Shown here piece after piece: positions 18,306 to 25,980 of a stretch of 64,000 nucleotides of DNA. Made by a program: the position numbers and the translations under genes. The notes under the pieces are model-generated. The model had not been told where the DNA came from. It did not search any database and saw only the letters and a program-made list of their open reading frames with translations. Source of the DNA: Terrirubrum flagellatum (GTDB taxonomy: Bacteria; Pseudomonadota; Alphaproteobacteria; Rhizobiales; Beijerinckiaceae); the NCBI RefSeq assembly GCF_022059845.1, contig NZ_CP091851.1:2728001-2792000 (forward strand), in the 5' to 3' direction. The first letter of the stretch is position 1, and every line of letters begins with the position of its first letter.

Positions 18306-18457
18306 TCCTTCGGAGGGCGCTGCGGCGCGACCGGCCGGCGACTGGTTTCCGACTGGCCTGACGTTTGGCGCGGGAGCTTTGGAGCCTGCGTCAAGCGACG
18401 TCCATGCGCGAGGCAGTTGTCGCTGATCAGGGCGTTGAGTTGCGTGATGAGCCACAT
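18302..18457 (-). CDS. Small ORF, 51 aa, upstream partner of the Cys/His protein
   Basis: ATG 18457 is preceded by GGGAG with a six-base spacer. The product starts MWLITQLNALISDNCLAHG and continues with a Pro/Arg/Gln-rich tail. Most codons end in G or C, which supports real coding despite the short length. The stop TGA overlaps the GTG of the next ORF, a typical coupling arrangement. It lies 162 bases after the DapA-like gene on the same strand. No function can be assigned. Confidence 0.45.
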   Translation of the reverse strand: MWLITQLNALISDNCLAHGRRLTQAPKLPRQTSGQSETSRRPVAPQRPPKE

Positions 18458-18619
18458 GAGAGTCTCCCGCCGGGCGGGCGGCGATTGCGCGCGATCCGGA
18501 GACGTCCGGACGCCGCCGATGATCTAGGCGCGTCGACATAGGGGCTCAATAAGGCGGATACGCCCGAGAAATAGGAATCTCATAGGAATCCGGCGCGCGA
18601 AGCTGAATTCGGTTGTCAG

Positions 18620-19588
18620 TCAGCGCGCTATCGCTGCGACCGCGCGCCTTGGAAAGCCTCGCTCCGGGGAGGATCGCGTCGAAGTCGCAGCGCGCGTCGC
18701 CACGTTCCTCAATGCGGCGAACGCGCGATCGAGCCTTTCCGCCGCGGCGCGCGAGACTGGCGCGAGCGGCAGTCGCACCTCTGCGCTCCAACCATGTGCG
18801 ATCGCCAGCAGATGCTTGATAGCGGCGGGTTCGGTCTCCAGCGCCAGCGATTCCATCACGGGAGCGAGAAGCCGCTGGATTGCGTGCGCCTCTCGTTCGT
18901 CGCGACGACGACAGGCGGCGACGAGACTCGCGCATAAATCCGGCGCGACATTCGCGATGGATGACACCCAGCCTATTCCACCCGCGCCGCTGAAGGCGAG
19001 AGCGGCCGTGTCGCGGCCGCAGAGTTGAATGAAGCGGTTTCCGAACAGGCGAGCGATGTCAGATGCGCGCTCGGCGTCGCCCGCCATTTCGATGACGCCC
19101 GCGATCGAGGGAATCGCGGCGAGCCTCGTCATTGTCTCCAGTTTCACGTCGATCGCCGCGCGAGCGGGATCGTTGAGGATCAGCAGGGCTGAGTCGACTA
19201 CGCGCGCGACCGCTTCGAAATGACGAAAGACGCCGTCCTGCGTGGGTTTGTTGTAATAGGGCGTCGTGATCGCGATCGCATCGGCGCCGCAGGCGCTCGC
19301 AGCCTTTGCGAGTTCGACGGCATGATCCGTTCCGTTCGCAATCACGGCGCCGACGATGGGCGCGCGCTTGCGGCCTGTTTCGACCGCTGTTCGCAGCAGT
19401 CTTTCGCGCTCTGCTTGCGTCAGGGTCGAGGCTTCGCCAGTCTGCCCGCCGACGATGATCCCGTCAGCGCCGGCGGAAATCTGCCATTCGACGAACGCGG
19501 CGAATTTCTCTTCATCGATGCCGTTCCGCGTGAACGGCGTCGCCGCCATCGTCACCAGGCCGCGCAGCCGCGCGATGATCGGGTCCAT
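18620..19588 (-). CDS. DapA-family (DHDPS/NAL) TIM-barrel protein lacking the Schiff-base lysine, 322 aa
   Basis: The fold is clear: GQTGEASTLTQAER (48-61) corresponds to the GTTGE loop and YYNKP (111-115) carries the active-site tyrosine. In true DapA and N-acetylneuraminate lyases the catalytic lysine lies in G-I-K-E-x-x-G-D. Here the same segment reads GVIEMAGD (164-171), placing Ile166 where lysine should be, and NxPxRT is NDPARA. The protein therefore should not form the usual pyruvate imine. It may use another mechanism or be a non-catalytic paralogue. The last ~30 residues are an Arg/Ser-rich extension. It is 22 bases downstream of the 80-residue gene, in one cluster. Confidence 0.88.
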   Translation of the reverse strand: MDPIIARLRGLVTMAATPFTRNGIDEEKFAAFVEWQISAGADGIIVGGQTGEASTLTQAERERLLRTAVETGRKRAPIVGAVIANGTDHAVELAKAASACGADAIAITTPYYNKPTQDGVFRHFEAVARVVDSALLILNDPARAAIDVKLETMTRLAAIPSIAGVIEMAGDAERASDIARLFGNRFIQLCGRDTAALAFSGAGGIGWVSSIANVAPDLCASLVAACRRRDEREAHAIQRLLAPVMESLALETEPAAIKHLLAIAHGWSAEVRLPLAPVSRAAAERLDRAFAALRNVATRAATSTRSSPERGFPRRAVAAIAR

Positions 19589-19610
19589 GTTCAGGCTCCG
19601 CCTTTGCGGC

Positions 19611-19853
19611 TCAGCCCAGTCGCGGCAACGCGCCTGTCAGGTTGAGCGTGACGTGGTCGGGCACCATCAGCACCGCGTGCGGATGATGGTCGCTCTCGAA
19701 CATCGCGAATTTGAGCGCCGACGCCTTATCGACGAACACGCCGCCGGCCAGTCCGCGATTGTCGCGCGCGATCCATCGGCGGTCGGCGTCGAGGCCGATG
19801 AAGAACAGGACATCATTGGCGGCCGGATGGCCGGCGTAAAGCGATTGACCCAT
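19611..19853 (-). CDS. Hypothetical protein, 80 aa
   Basis: ATG 19853 is preceded by GAGGAA at good spacing. The product begins MGQSLYAGHPAANDVLFFIG and has alternating hydrophobic strands, an HHPHA segment and the ending PRLG. It resembles a compact soluble alpha/beta protein rather than a membrane protein. I do not recognise the family. It sits 22 bases upstream of the DapA-like gene and 37 bases after the 53-codon membrane ORF, all on the minus strand, so it is probably cotranscribed with both. Confidence 0.6.
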   Translation of the reverse strand: MGQSLYAGHPAANDVLFFIGLDADRRWIARDNRGLAGGVFVDKASALKFAMFESDHHPHAVLMVPDHVTLNLTGALPRLG

Positions 19854-19890
19854 GTTGGATTCCTCGTTGGAGATCGAAGGAGTGTCCCGG

Positions 19891-20052
19891 TCAGGCGCGC
19901 GTGAGCCATTCCAGCGCGATTGCAAGGATCGCGATGAGCAGGATCACGCCTCCCGTGGCGTTAAGGCTTTCAGCCCGCAGGCGCCGCCGACGCGAACTGA
20001 AGTCCGGACGCGGCCGCCTGTGAAACGCTGCGGTATGGATGATGGGTGACAT
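19891..20052 (-). CDS. Single-pass membrane small ORF, 53 aa
   Basis: This frame has an Arg-rich N-terminal half (HRRPRPDFSSRRRRLRAE) followed by one hydrophobic helix, GGVILLIAILAIALEWL, and the end TRA. A positively charged cytoplasmic domain with a C-terminal anchor is a sensible topology. GC at third positions is high. The ribosome-binding site is weak. It is the first frame of the minus-strand cluster at 17.3-20.05 kb. Function unknown. Confidence 0.45.
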   Translation of the reverse strand: MSPIIHTAAFHRRPRPDFSSRRRRLRAESLNATGGVILLIAILAIALEWLTRA

Positions 20053-20277
20053 ATCCGTTCGACCATGCGCGCTTGTGGCGCTGGCCTTAGGATGATGACG
20101 GCGGCCTAAAGATTCGAGCGGGAGGCGGAAGAAGAGAAATAGGAAAGTTGTTAATATCGCCGCAATTTCTGTATATAGTCGCGCAGAACTCCCAGCACAC
20201 TACCGTGGCAAGGCGGCTTCCAGATGATTGGCGATATTTGACGTCTTGCCAGCCGCTCCAGTCGATATTCTTGGAGG

Positions 20278-20499
20278 GTGGATCGCCTTTCCGCGTTTGG
20301 TTTTTTTGCCGTCACAGCCATGCTGGTCTTCTACGCATTTGAAGACCGTTCGCCTTGGCGCATTTTGGCATTCGCAGGAGCTTGTGCGTTACGCTCTGCA
20401 TACGGTTTCATGCAAGGTGCTTGGCCTTTTGGTTTGATCGAGGCGATCTGGGCCGTTGTTGCGATCTGGCGGTCGCGAACAGAGTTGAGAAACCGCTAA
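20278..20499 (+). CDS. Conserved small membrane protein, 73 aa
   Basis: The product, with AFGFFAVTAMLVFYAFEDRS followed by WRILAFAGACALRSAYGF and QGAWPFGLIEAIWAVVA, closely resembles a small rhizobial membrane protein family I know from many Hyphomicrobiales genomes. It has three short hydrophobic segments and ends in a basic tail. GTG 20278 is directly preceded by GGAGG, unusually tight; no better in-frame start exists before Met14. Its role is unknown. Confidence 0.7.
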   Translation: MDRLSAFGFFAVTAMLVFYAFEDRSPWRILAFAGACALRSAYGFMQGAWPFGLIEAIWAVVAIWRSRTELRNR

Positions 20500-20833
20500 A
20501 GCGCCCACGATCTCAAGCCGCCGCGCGTGTAGGAGAATTAAAGGCAGTGTGCGAGCGAAGAAGCAATCGCGTCATCGTCCGCGAACTCAACGGCCCTGCA
20601 CCAGATTCACCGCTTGAAGCGAACGTCCGTTTCCAGGAACACTTTCAACCCAATGATCGGCAGCTATGGGTCACGAATTCGCATCGGAACGAATGTCTTC
20701 TTTCCGGAGCTCATTTTGGCCGATGTAGGTCCGCTCAGGGTCATAACCAGACGCCCAATCCAAGCAGGAAGCTTCTGCACTTGTCGGAGCAATGCTTGGA
20801 GCTCCGTGCTAGCTCGAAGGAAATGATCTTCCG
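20500..20833. other. Intergenic region left of the island, no gene seen
   Basis: This stretch has lower GC-codon structure in every frame and no start with a ribosome-binding site. It precedes the convergent XRE regulator and may contain the left boundary of the integrative island. I looked for a copy of the tRNA-Phe 3' end here and did not find one. Confidence 0.4.
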
Positions 20834-21112
20834 TCACCCTGTCCGCGGTAGTCGTTTAACCTTGCGCCCTGCTTGCAGAGGCCTGGGAGGTTTGGCCCCC
20901 TTAGGCGGAGCGACAAGTAAATCTGTCAAATCAACGTTGAGAGCCGTCGCCAACCTCTCAAGCAACAGAATGGTGGGATTTTCGAGCTTTCTCTCAAGCC
21001 GCCCAAGATAGCTGCGATCGACGTCCGCATCAGCAGCCAGCGCCTCCTGAGAAACGCCTCGCTCCACGCGCAATCGTCTCAAATTCCAAGCGATTCTCGC
21101 CTGCGCTTGCAT
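20834..21112 (-). CDS. XRE-family helix-turn-helix regulator, 92 aa
   Basis: A Cro/C1-type HTH spans residues ~5-65: IAWNLRRLRVERGVSQEAL, then DADVDRSYLGRLERKLENPT, which holds the recognition helix. The tail KGAKPPRPLQAGRKVKR is basic. ATG 21112 fits the usual XRE start; a TTG at 21139 adds nine residues, and neither has a good ribosome-binding site. It is divergent from the secreted ClpP-like gene (21226) with ~113 bases between, so it may control that promoter and its own. Confidence 0.85.
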   Translation of the reverse strand: MQAQARIAWNLRRLRVERGVSQEALAADADVDRSYLGRLERKLENPTILLLERLATALNVDLTDLLVAPPKGAKPPRPLQAGRKVKRLPRTG

Positions 21113-21225
21113 CGGCGAAGGCGACCATCTTGAGGACAATCAAACCACGGGGTATAGTCCCATAATTAGACCCAGCCCCGCCGCATCATTGCGACCATTC
21201 GGGTATTGGGCTTAGGGGGCTGATC

Positions 21226-22134
21226 ATGGGACATTGGCGTGCGAGTCTGACCCTAATTCGACCACCGCGGCGGCTGTGTATCATCGCAAGTTTGGTCGGA
21301 ATGGCGCTCTTTGGTGTCAGCGTCGCGAGCAGCGCCGAAATCACGTGCCTGCCATTAGGAGAATATCCGTGTCACAGCATCGAAATCCGTGGCCGGATTG
21401 AAAGCGGTGATCTGTCAAAACTGGAAGCAATTCTCCAAGCTCGTCCGCCGGCTGAGGTAGACAAGGTCTATGTCGCTTCCCCAGGAGGCTCCGTTGTCGA
21501 AGCTCTCGCGATCGGTAACCTCATCCGAGCTCGGCTGCTCGACACAGAGGCGCCATTTCGGCTTGGTGGGAAGTGGCGGCATGGAATTGCCAGGGGCACA
21601 GAGGTATGCACCACAGCCGAAGGTTGCCGTTGTGCGAGCGCCTGTGCACTCATCTGGTTCGGCGGAATCAATCGATCGGGAGACGTGGGCCTGCATCGCC
21701 CATTTCGTGAGGACAAACAGTTTCAGTCAACATCGCCGCAACAAGCGTCGGACGAATACCGTCGCGCGCTAGATGCCATGGTGAGCTATCTAGGAAAGAT
21801 GGAGGTGCCCTCTCGTGTCGTGGACGCGCTGATTTCAACGGGATCGAATGACATTCTTTGGGTCTCCGATTACGGGACGTGGACGGAAGAGGAAGGCGGA
21901 TACAGTCTCTATCGCGCCCCGAGCTTGTCCGAGTGGTTCAAAGCGTCGTGCGGGGCGCTTTCAAGACCAGAACTCCTGGAGAAGCTCAATCTTAAAGGCA
22001 ATTACTACGATCGCGTCATCACGGCTGCCGGGCAGGCGCGTCTTACCGCGCTCGAAAAGGCAGAGGAGAAAATCTACGATTGTGAAGGCCGTCTCCTTCG
22101 CTCTGCGCGCAAGACTTTGAACTGGGCGCGCTAA
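21226..22134 (+). CDS. Secreted ClpP/crotonase-fold protein, putative serine protease, 302 aa
   Basis: A signal sequence ends near residue 37 (LFGVSVASSA). The body has SPGGSVVEALAIGNLIRAR (85-103), the ClpP/SppA oxyanion-type loop, then CRCASACALIWFGG with Ser138 at the nucleophile position, and GLHRPF with His157. This is the pattern of periplasmic ClpP-fold proteins often described as hypothetical in alphaproteobacteria. Several cysteines suggest disulfides. AGGGGG lies six bases before the ATG. The next gene starts at the base after its stop, so they form an operon. Confidence 0.75.
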   Translation: MGHWRASLTLIRPPRRLCIIASLVGMALFGVSVASSAEITCLPLGEYPCHSIEIRGRIESGDLSKLEAILQARPPAEVDKVYVASPGGSVVEALAIGNLIRARLLDTEAPFRLGGKWRHGIARGTEVCTTAEGCRCASACALIWFGGINRSGDVGLHRPFREDKQFQSTSPQQASDEYRRALDAMVSYLGKMEVPSRVVDALISTGSNDILWVSDYGTWTEEEGGYSLYRAPSLSEWFKASCGALSRPELLEKLNLKGNYYDRVITAAGQARLTALEKAEEKIYDCEGRLLRSARKTLNWAR

Positions 22135-22527
22135 GTGATTTCGCGGCTCTGGCGCGAAATGAGGGCGCGATTCAGCGACGAATGCGACCTCGACGACCTA
22201 CTGATCAGAACTCGTGCTGCCAAACCGCTGCCTTCCCCGCGACAGCATGTTGGATCAAGGTCGCCGGGTCAGTCCGCCATTCCCTTGTCATGGCTTAGAG
22301 CAGCGATAAGCAAGCGCGAAGCTGAAAAGCTGCACGACTGGGAGGGTGCGCCATTTTGCCATCTTAACACCCGCTGGAATGAATTGACTTCCGCGATGAA
22401 GCCCTCGGACGAAATCTGGCTGTTCAGCAGCCCAGCGGAATCCTGGAAAATGAAAACCGGTCTGGCAGGTGTAGCGGTGGTTCGTGACGGCGTGGCCATC
22501 GCAACGATCATCACGGAGATGAACTAG
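22135..22527 (+). CDS. Hypothetical protein, 130 aa
   Basis: GTG 22135 directly follows the TAA of the ClpP-like gene. The C-terminal half reads DEIWLFSSPAESWKMKTGLA followed by VAVVRDGVAIATIITEMN, an alpha/beta module resembling small proteins that occur beside secreted peptidase-like genes. No membrane segment is present. Its last 17 bases overlap the convergent recombinase gene. I cannot assign a function. Confidence 0.6.
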   Translation: MISRLWREMRARFSDECDLDDLLIRTRAAKPLPSPRQHVGSRSPGQSAIPLSWLRAAISKREAEKLHDWEGAPFCHLNTRWNELTSAMKPSDEIWLFSSPAESWKMKTGLAGVAVVRDGVAIATIITEMN

Positions 22528-23530
22528 GAGCGGCCCGTTCGCGCTGTCGGCGAAGGACCTCCTGTAGTTTTCTCGCGGCGCGAAACGTGTCGCGTTCGAC
22601 ATAGTGCATCTCTGTTGTTCGCTGATCGGCATGCGCGAGGAGGTCTTTTGCGATAGCGACATCTCCATGTCGCGCGTGGAACGAACCTGCGCCTTTCCGA
22701 AACTCATGCGGCGGGTGGCCCGTCCGCAGCTTGACGATTTCGAAGACCTTACCCGCCTTAATCGGCACGCCCTTTGAGGAAGCCCAAAGACCGGCGTGTT
22801 TCGAAGCGCCCGGAATGAGCGGCCGCCATCGGGCGAGGTAGTCATCGATCAGATCCGACAAGTAGATGGGGAGCGGTCCCTCAATCGGCTCGTGGTTTTT
22901 CGTTTCACTGCCTTCGAAGAAAAGCGACCAGCGCGTTCCGGATCGGCGCAGATGCTTGTCGATCATGATCTGTGCGATATTCCGTCGCCGAAGCGGCATT
23001 TCGCAAACGAGCGCGACAATCAGCCAGTCGCGATACTCTAGGGAGAGCAACTTTGTCGGAGGAAGCAGGCGCAGCCGATCGAGCTGGCGAATAGACTCAG
23101 CCGATATCTCGGCGATGTCGAGCGCAAACCGGTGACGCTTGACGCCAGCATGTTGATAGCGCGAGGCAATGCGCAGCAGAAAATCCCAGTTCTCGTTCGG
23201 ATACATTGAGCGGCATGCATGACGAAGCCCGCGCAATCGTATGCCGACGGATTGCAGTCGATGGCTGGGCTCGAGCGCCTGAGAATACTCGCGTGCGAGG
23301 TCGGCGGTGACGATTTGCGGAGGCGTTAACCCGAAGACTTGACTCGCATTCGATTTCAAGAAGCCCAGATAGGTTCCCAGCGCATAGAGCAGGGTCCTGC
23401 GCGATCCGCCAGACAGATGGGCGGCAGGGCCACTGTCGCCAAAGATATCTTCGGTCGTCTGAAACGCGCGATCCCATGCCTTTCGATAGGGAACAGGCCA
23501 AAAAGCGAAGCGAAGAAAGCTCGGTTTCAT
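22511..23530 (-). CDS. Tyrosine recombinase, 339 aa (second of a coupled pair)
   Basis: The C-terminal catalytic domain shows Arg in CEMPLRRRNIAQI, HEFRK for the H-x-x-R pair and LLAHADQRTTEMHY with His and the Tyr nucleophile at the end. The N-terminal part has a SAM-like core-binding region. ATG 23530 overlaps the TGA of the preceding recombinase by four bases (ATGA), so the two are translated together. A long in-frame extension to 23944 is an overlap artefact. It ends overlapping the convergent 130-residue gene. Confidence 0.88.
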   Translation of the reverse strand: MKPSFLRFAFWPVPYRKAWDRAFQTTEDIFGDSGPAAHLSGGSRRTLLYALGTYLGFLKSNASQVFGLTPPQIVTADLAREYSQALEPSHRLQSVGIRLRGLRHACRSMYPNENWDFLLRIASRYQHAGVKRHRFALDIAEISAESIRQLDRLRLLPPTKLLSLEYRDWLIVALVCEMPLRRRNIAQIMIDKHLRRSGTRWSLFFEGSETKNHEPIEGPLPIYLSDLIDDYLARWRPLIPGASKHAGLWASSKGVPIKAGKVFEIVKLRTGHPPHEFRKGAGSFHARHGDVAIAKDLLAHADQRTTEMHYVERDTFRAARKLQEVLRRQRERAAPSSSP

Positions 23531-25224
23531 GACTTCACCGTCCGGCGCGCGCGCTCGCGATCCGAGTTCATCAGAGATTCGCGCGCTCTGGCCAAGGCGT
23601 CCTGGTGTCGTTGAGCGGCTCGAGCAGTGTCGAGAGGGGCATAGTAAGTCGCCGTCGTCTTGCTTGAGGCATGCCCCAAAAGCTGCCGGACTTCCTCGTG
23701 GCCTCCTGGATTCTCGGCCAACATAAACTTGGCGCTCACATGACGCGTCTCGTGCGGCGTCATATGAATTCCCACTTCCTTTTTGACCAACTTCGTGAAG
23801 AGGTTTTCGACGGTTGCTGGAGCCTTCCGCGTGCCGTCCCGATTGCAAAAGACGTAGCGAGGCGACCGGCCGAGCGCCGCCGGCGCAATTTCCGAATGGT
23901 AGCGCTGCAACATCTTCGATGTCTCCGTCGAAAGCGCAGCACATTGTCTCTCGCCCGTTTTAGTTTCCTCGGGCGGAATGTCCACAACAGCCGTGTCCCC
24001 GCGAAGATCGAGCGTGCGGCCAAATTCGAGATGGGTCAGGTTAAACAACCGCAAGGGATAGTCGCTCAAAACCGCCAAGGTTAGCGCAGCTTGCGCAGCG
24101 ACAAGAGCTGGCCCTGCTGATTTCATCGTCAAGGCTCGCGCGAATTCCCTTTGAGGCGCAGCCAGGTACTGCTGAACAATGTCCGGATCATCGAATTTCC
24201 GGAGAAGCTCCCAATTCTTCGCTGTCATCCCCGGCTTCGGTTTCGGCACTCGGCCAAAGGCTGCCTTTAGCGCACTGAGATCGTCGTCCCCCGGCTTCGT
24301 CCATTCGCGCGCGATAGCCAGCAACCCCTTCGCAATCTGCATGTTGTGGGCGTTCGGCGCGTTCTTCAGCTCGAGACAGCGCACGCGCATGATCGCCTTG
24401 AAAGCCTCGGGAGTGGTCAGGCACGCGAGACAGGTGACCGAGGCAACAGGAACGCCGGATTGCACCAAGGCGGTGGCTGCAGCTTGGATGATCTGGCGGC
24501 GGAGTCGGATGCTGCCCGGCCTGAGCGGACTGCGCCGCGCATTATCGTCGAAGCGATCTGTGACCGAGAGCCAGGCGCAGTAGACGGCGACCTCGTCGGT
24601 GAAAGTCGTGCAAAATGCAAGCCACGGGATGAGTTTCGGCGCTCGCCGCTCGACCGGGATCAGGCTCAAACCGAGCTCCGGCTGGGCGGCGGCGAGGCGA
24701 TTCCAGGCGAGGCGCGCCTTTTTCGACACTGCGGTCGGGTCTTTCGCCCGCGTTCGGATATGCACCGCGTGCTCGAACTCCGCAAAAAGAGCAGGTGTGA
24801 GCGACGCCGGGTCGATCAATCTGGACGAGCAGTAGCGGCTGAGGCGCGACAGGGCGTGTTTGCTGCGACGATCGGGCAAAGCGCCCACAAGTGCGATCCA
24901 CGACGGCGTCAACGGTTCTTGCGCTGTTCGGAGCATCGCACCTTCCCGTGTCGCCGAAATCGCCGCGAAAAAATTTGAGGTGAGGGTCTGCAGCGTCCGC
25001 GGGACTATATTGTATCGCCCGGCGGAGATGCCGATGATCTTCTCGCGCAGATAGGGAACGCAGGCCGGAATGCGATCGGGCGGGAGGTTGAGCATCTCGG
25101 CGACGCGTTTGACGGAGGAAATCAGGTCTCGCCGCCGGGTCGGCGAAAAGTAACCTGCCCTCAGACTCGAGAGAACGTCGAGTAACGTGAGATTTGTCGT
25201 AAGGCTGGAAGTATTGTTTTTCAC
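23527..25224 (-). CDS. Large tyrosine recombinase/integrase, 565 aa (first of a coupled pair)
   Basis: The catalytic domain is at the C-terminus: Arg in DYPLRLFNLTHLEF, Lys in ETKTGERQ, HETRH for the H-x-x-R pair, and LLGHASSKTTATYY with the His and Tyr. The ~350-residue N-terminus is unusually long and is helical and Arg-rich. The start is GTG 25224 with AAAGGA upstream. It overlaps the 339-residue recombinase by ATGA. An excisionase-like gene lies 185 bases upstream. Two dissimilar recombinases from one transcript suggest they act together on one element. Confidence 0.88.
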   Translation of the reverse strand: MKNNTSSLTTNLTLLDVLSSLRAGYFSPTRRRDLISSVKRVAEMLNLPPDRIPACVPYLREKIIGISAGRYNIVPRTLQTLTSNFFAAISATREGAMLRTAQEPLTPSWIALVGALPDRRSKHALSRLSRYCSSRLIDPASLTPALFAEFEHAVHIRTRAKDPTAVSKKARLAWNRLAAAQPELGLSLIPVERRAPKLIPWLAFCTTFTDEVAVYCAWLSVTDRFDDNARRSPLRPGSIRLRRQIIQAAATALVQSGVPVASVTCLACLTTPEAFKAIMRVRCLELKNAPNAHNMQIAKGLLAIAREWTKPGDDDLSALKAAFGRVPKPKPGMTAKNWELLRKFDDPDIVQQYLAAPQREFARALTMKSAGPALVAAQAALTLAVLSDYPLRLFNLTHLEFGRTLDLRGDTAVVDIPPEETKTGERQCAALSTETSKMLQRYHSEIAPAALGRSPRYVFCNRDGTRKAPATVENLFTKLVKKEVGIHMTPHETRHVSAKFMLAENPGGHEEVRQLLGHASSKTTATYYAPLDTARAAQRHQDALARARESLMNSDRERARRTVKS

Positions 25225-25409
25225 AGTCGGAGGTCCTTTCGTGAAAGTCCCGTGAGGTCAGGAAGGGACACGGATGTCAGCGGTGGTCAGGTGTGGACAT
25301 TCGTGAGAACTACCATAGAGAAACTGGAACGAAGTCTTGCAGTGAGTTCTCACGAAACTAGGGAAATTCCTGCTAGACAGGGACATTTCTGGTCAAGGAC
25401 GGACAATTC

Positions 25410-25646
25410 CTAGTAGACCGCGCAGCGGTCGATGTACGCGTCGAGATCGCTTTTGCGCAGGCGGATAACACTGCCCATGCGGATCTCGGGAAGAGTGCCT
25501 GCTGCGATCAGCCGGCGGACCGACTTTTCGGACATGCTCAGATAGTCCGCCACCTCTGCGACGTTGAGTAGCGGGCTGACAAATTGAGGCGCGCGGCGGC
25601 GCCGGTCCTGGGGGTCTTTTTGGGGCTTGTTGATTTTGCGGCGCAT
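25410..25646 (-). CDS. Excisionase-like helix-turn-helix protein (HTH_17), 78 aa
   Basis: PLLNVAEVADYLSMSEKSVR is the MerR/excisionase HTH and RLIAAGTLPEIRMGSVIRLR is the wing, as in DNA-binding excisionase-family proteins. Of three adjacent start codons, ATG 25646 has AGGAG at the best spacing; ATG 25649 is also possible. Its position upstream of the recombinase pair suggests it directs excision or represses the element. Confidence 0.85.
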   Translation of the reverse strand: MRRKINKPQKDPQDRRRRAPQFVSPLLNVAEVADYLSMSEKSVRRLIAAGTLPEIRMGSVIRLRKSDLDAYIDRCAVY

Positions 25647-25730
25647 CATCAACTCCTAGTTCGAATAAGCGTCAGCGCGCGCACAAGACGCGCGAAAGTC
25701 ATGGATTTTCTGGATGAACTGGAGCCGGAC

Positions 25731-25946
25731 CTACGTGGCCGTCTGGCGAGGCTGATAGAAAGGCATCGCGGCGCGATAGTTGTTGATGCTGGCGCCAGTG
25801 ATGAGAGTGCGGCGCCCGCTCTTCTTGGCTTCGAGCTGACCGCGATTCAGAAGCTCGTAGATGCGCGTTACGCCGGCGGAGACGAACTGTCTCGCCTCTT
25901 TGACAGTAAACAGCGCATCATCGGAAACAATTTTTGTGCTGGACAT
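25731..25946 (-). CDS. Second excisionase-like HTH protein, 71 aa
   Basis: TVKEARQFVSAGVTRIYELL and QLEAKKSGRRTLITGAS form a helix-turn-helix and wing of the AlpA/excisionase type. ATG 25946 has GGAGA nine bases upstream; the upstream open frame to 26171 is not coding. It belongs to the same minus-strand series as the P4-type integrase and the 252-residue gene and may be the directionality factor for that integrase. Confidence 0.78.
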   Translation of the reverse strand: MSSTKIVSDDALFTVKEARQFVSAGVTRIYELLNRGQLEAKKSGRRTLITGASINNYRAAMPFYQPRQTAT

Positions 25947-25980
25947 GCTGTCGTCTCCATTCTCGACAGCACGCGAATCT

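Noticed and set aside
22511-25224. RIT (recombinase in trio) element
   Set aside because: Only two recombinases are in the coupled unit and the first is much larger than RitA; the third integrase in the island is a P4-type gene in a separate unit.
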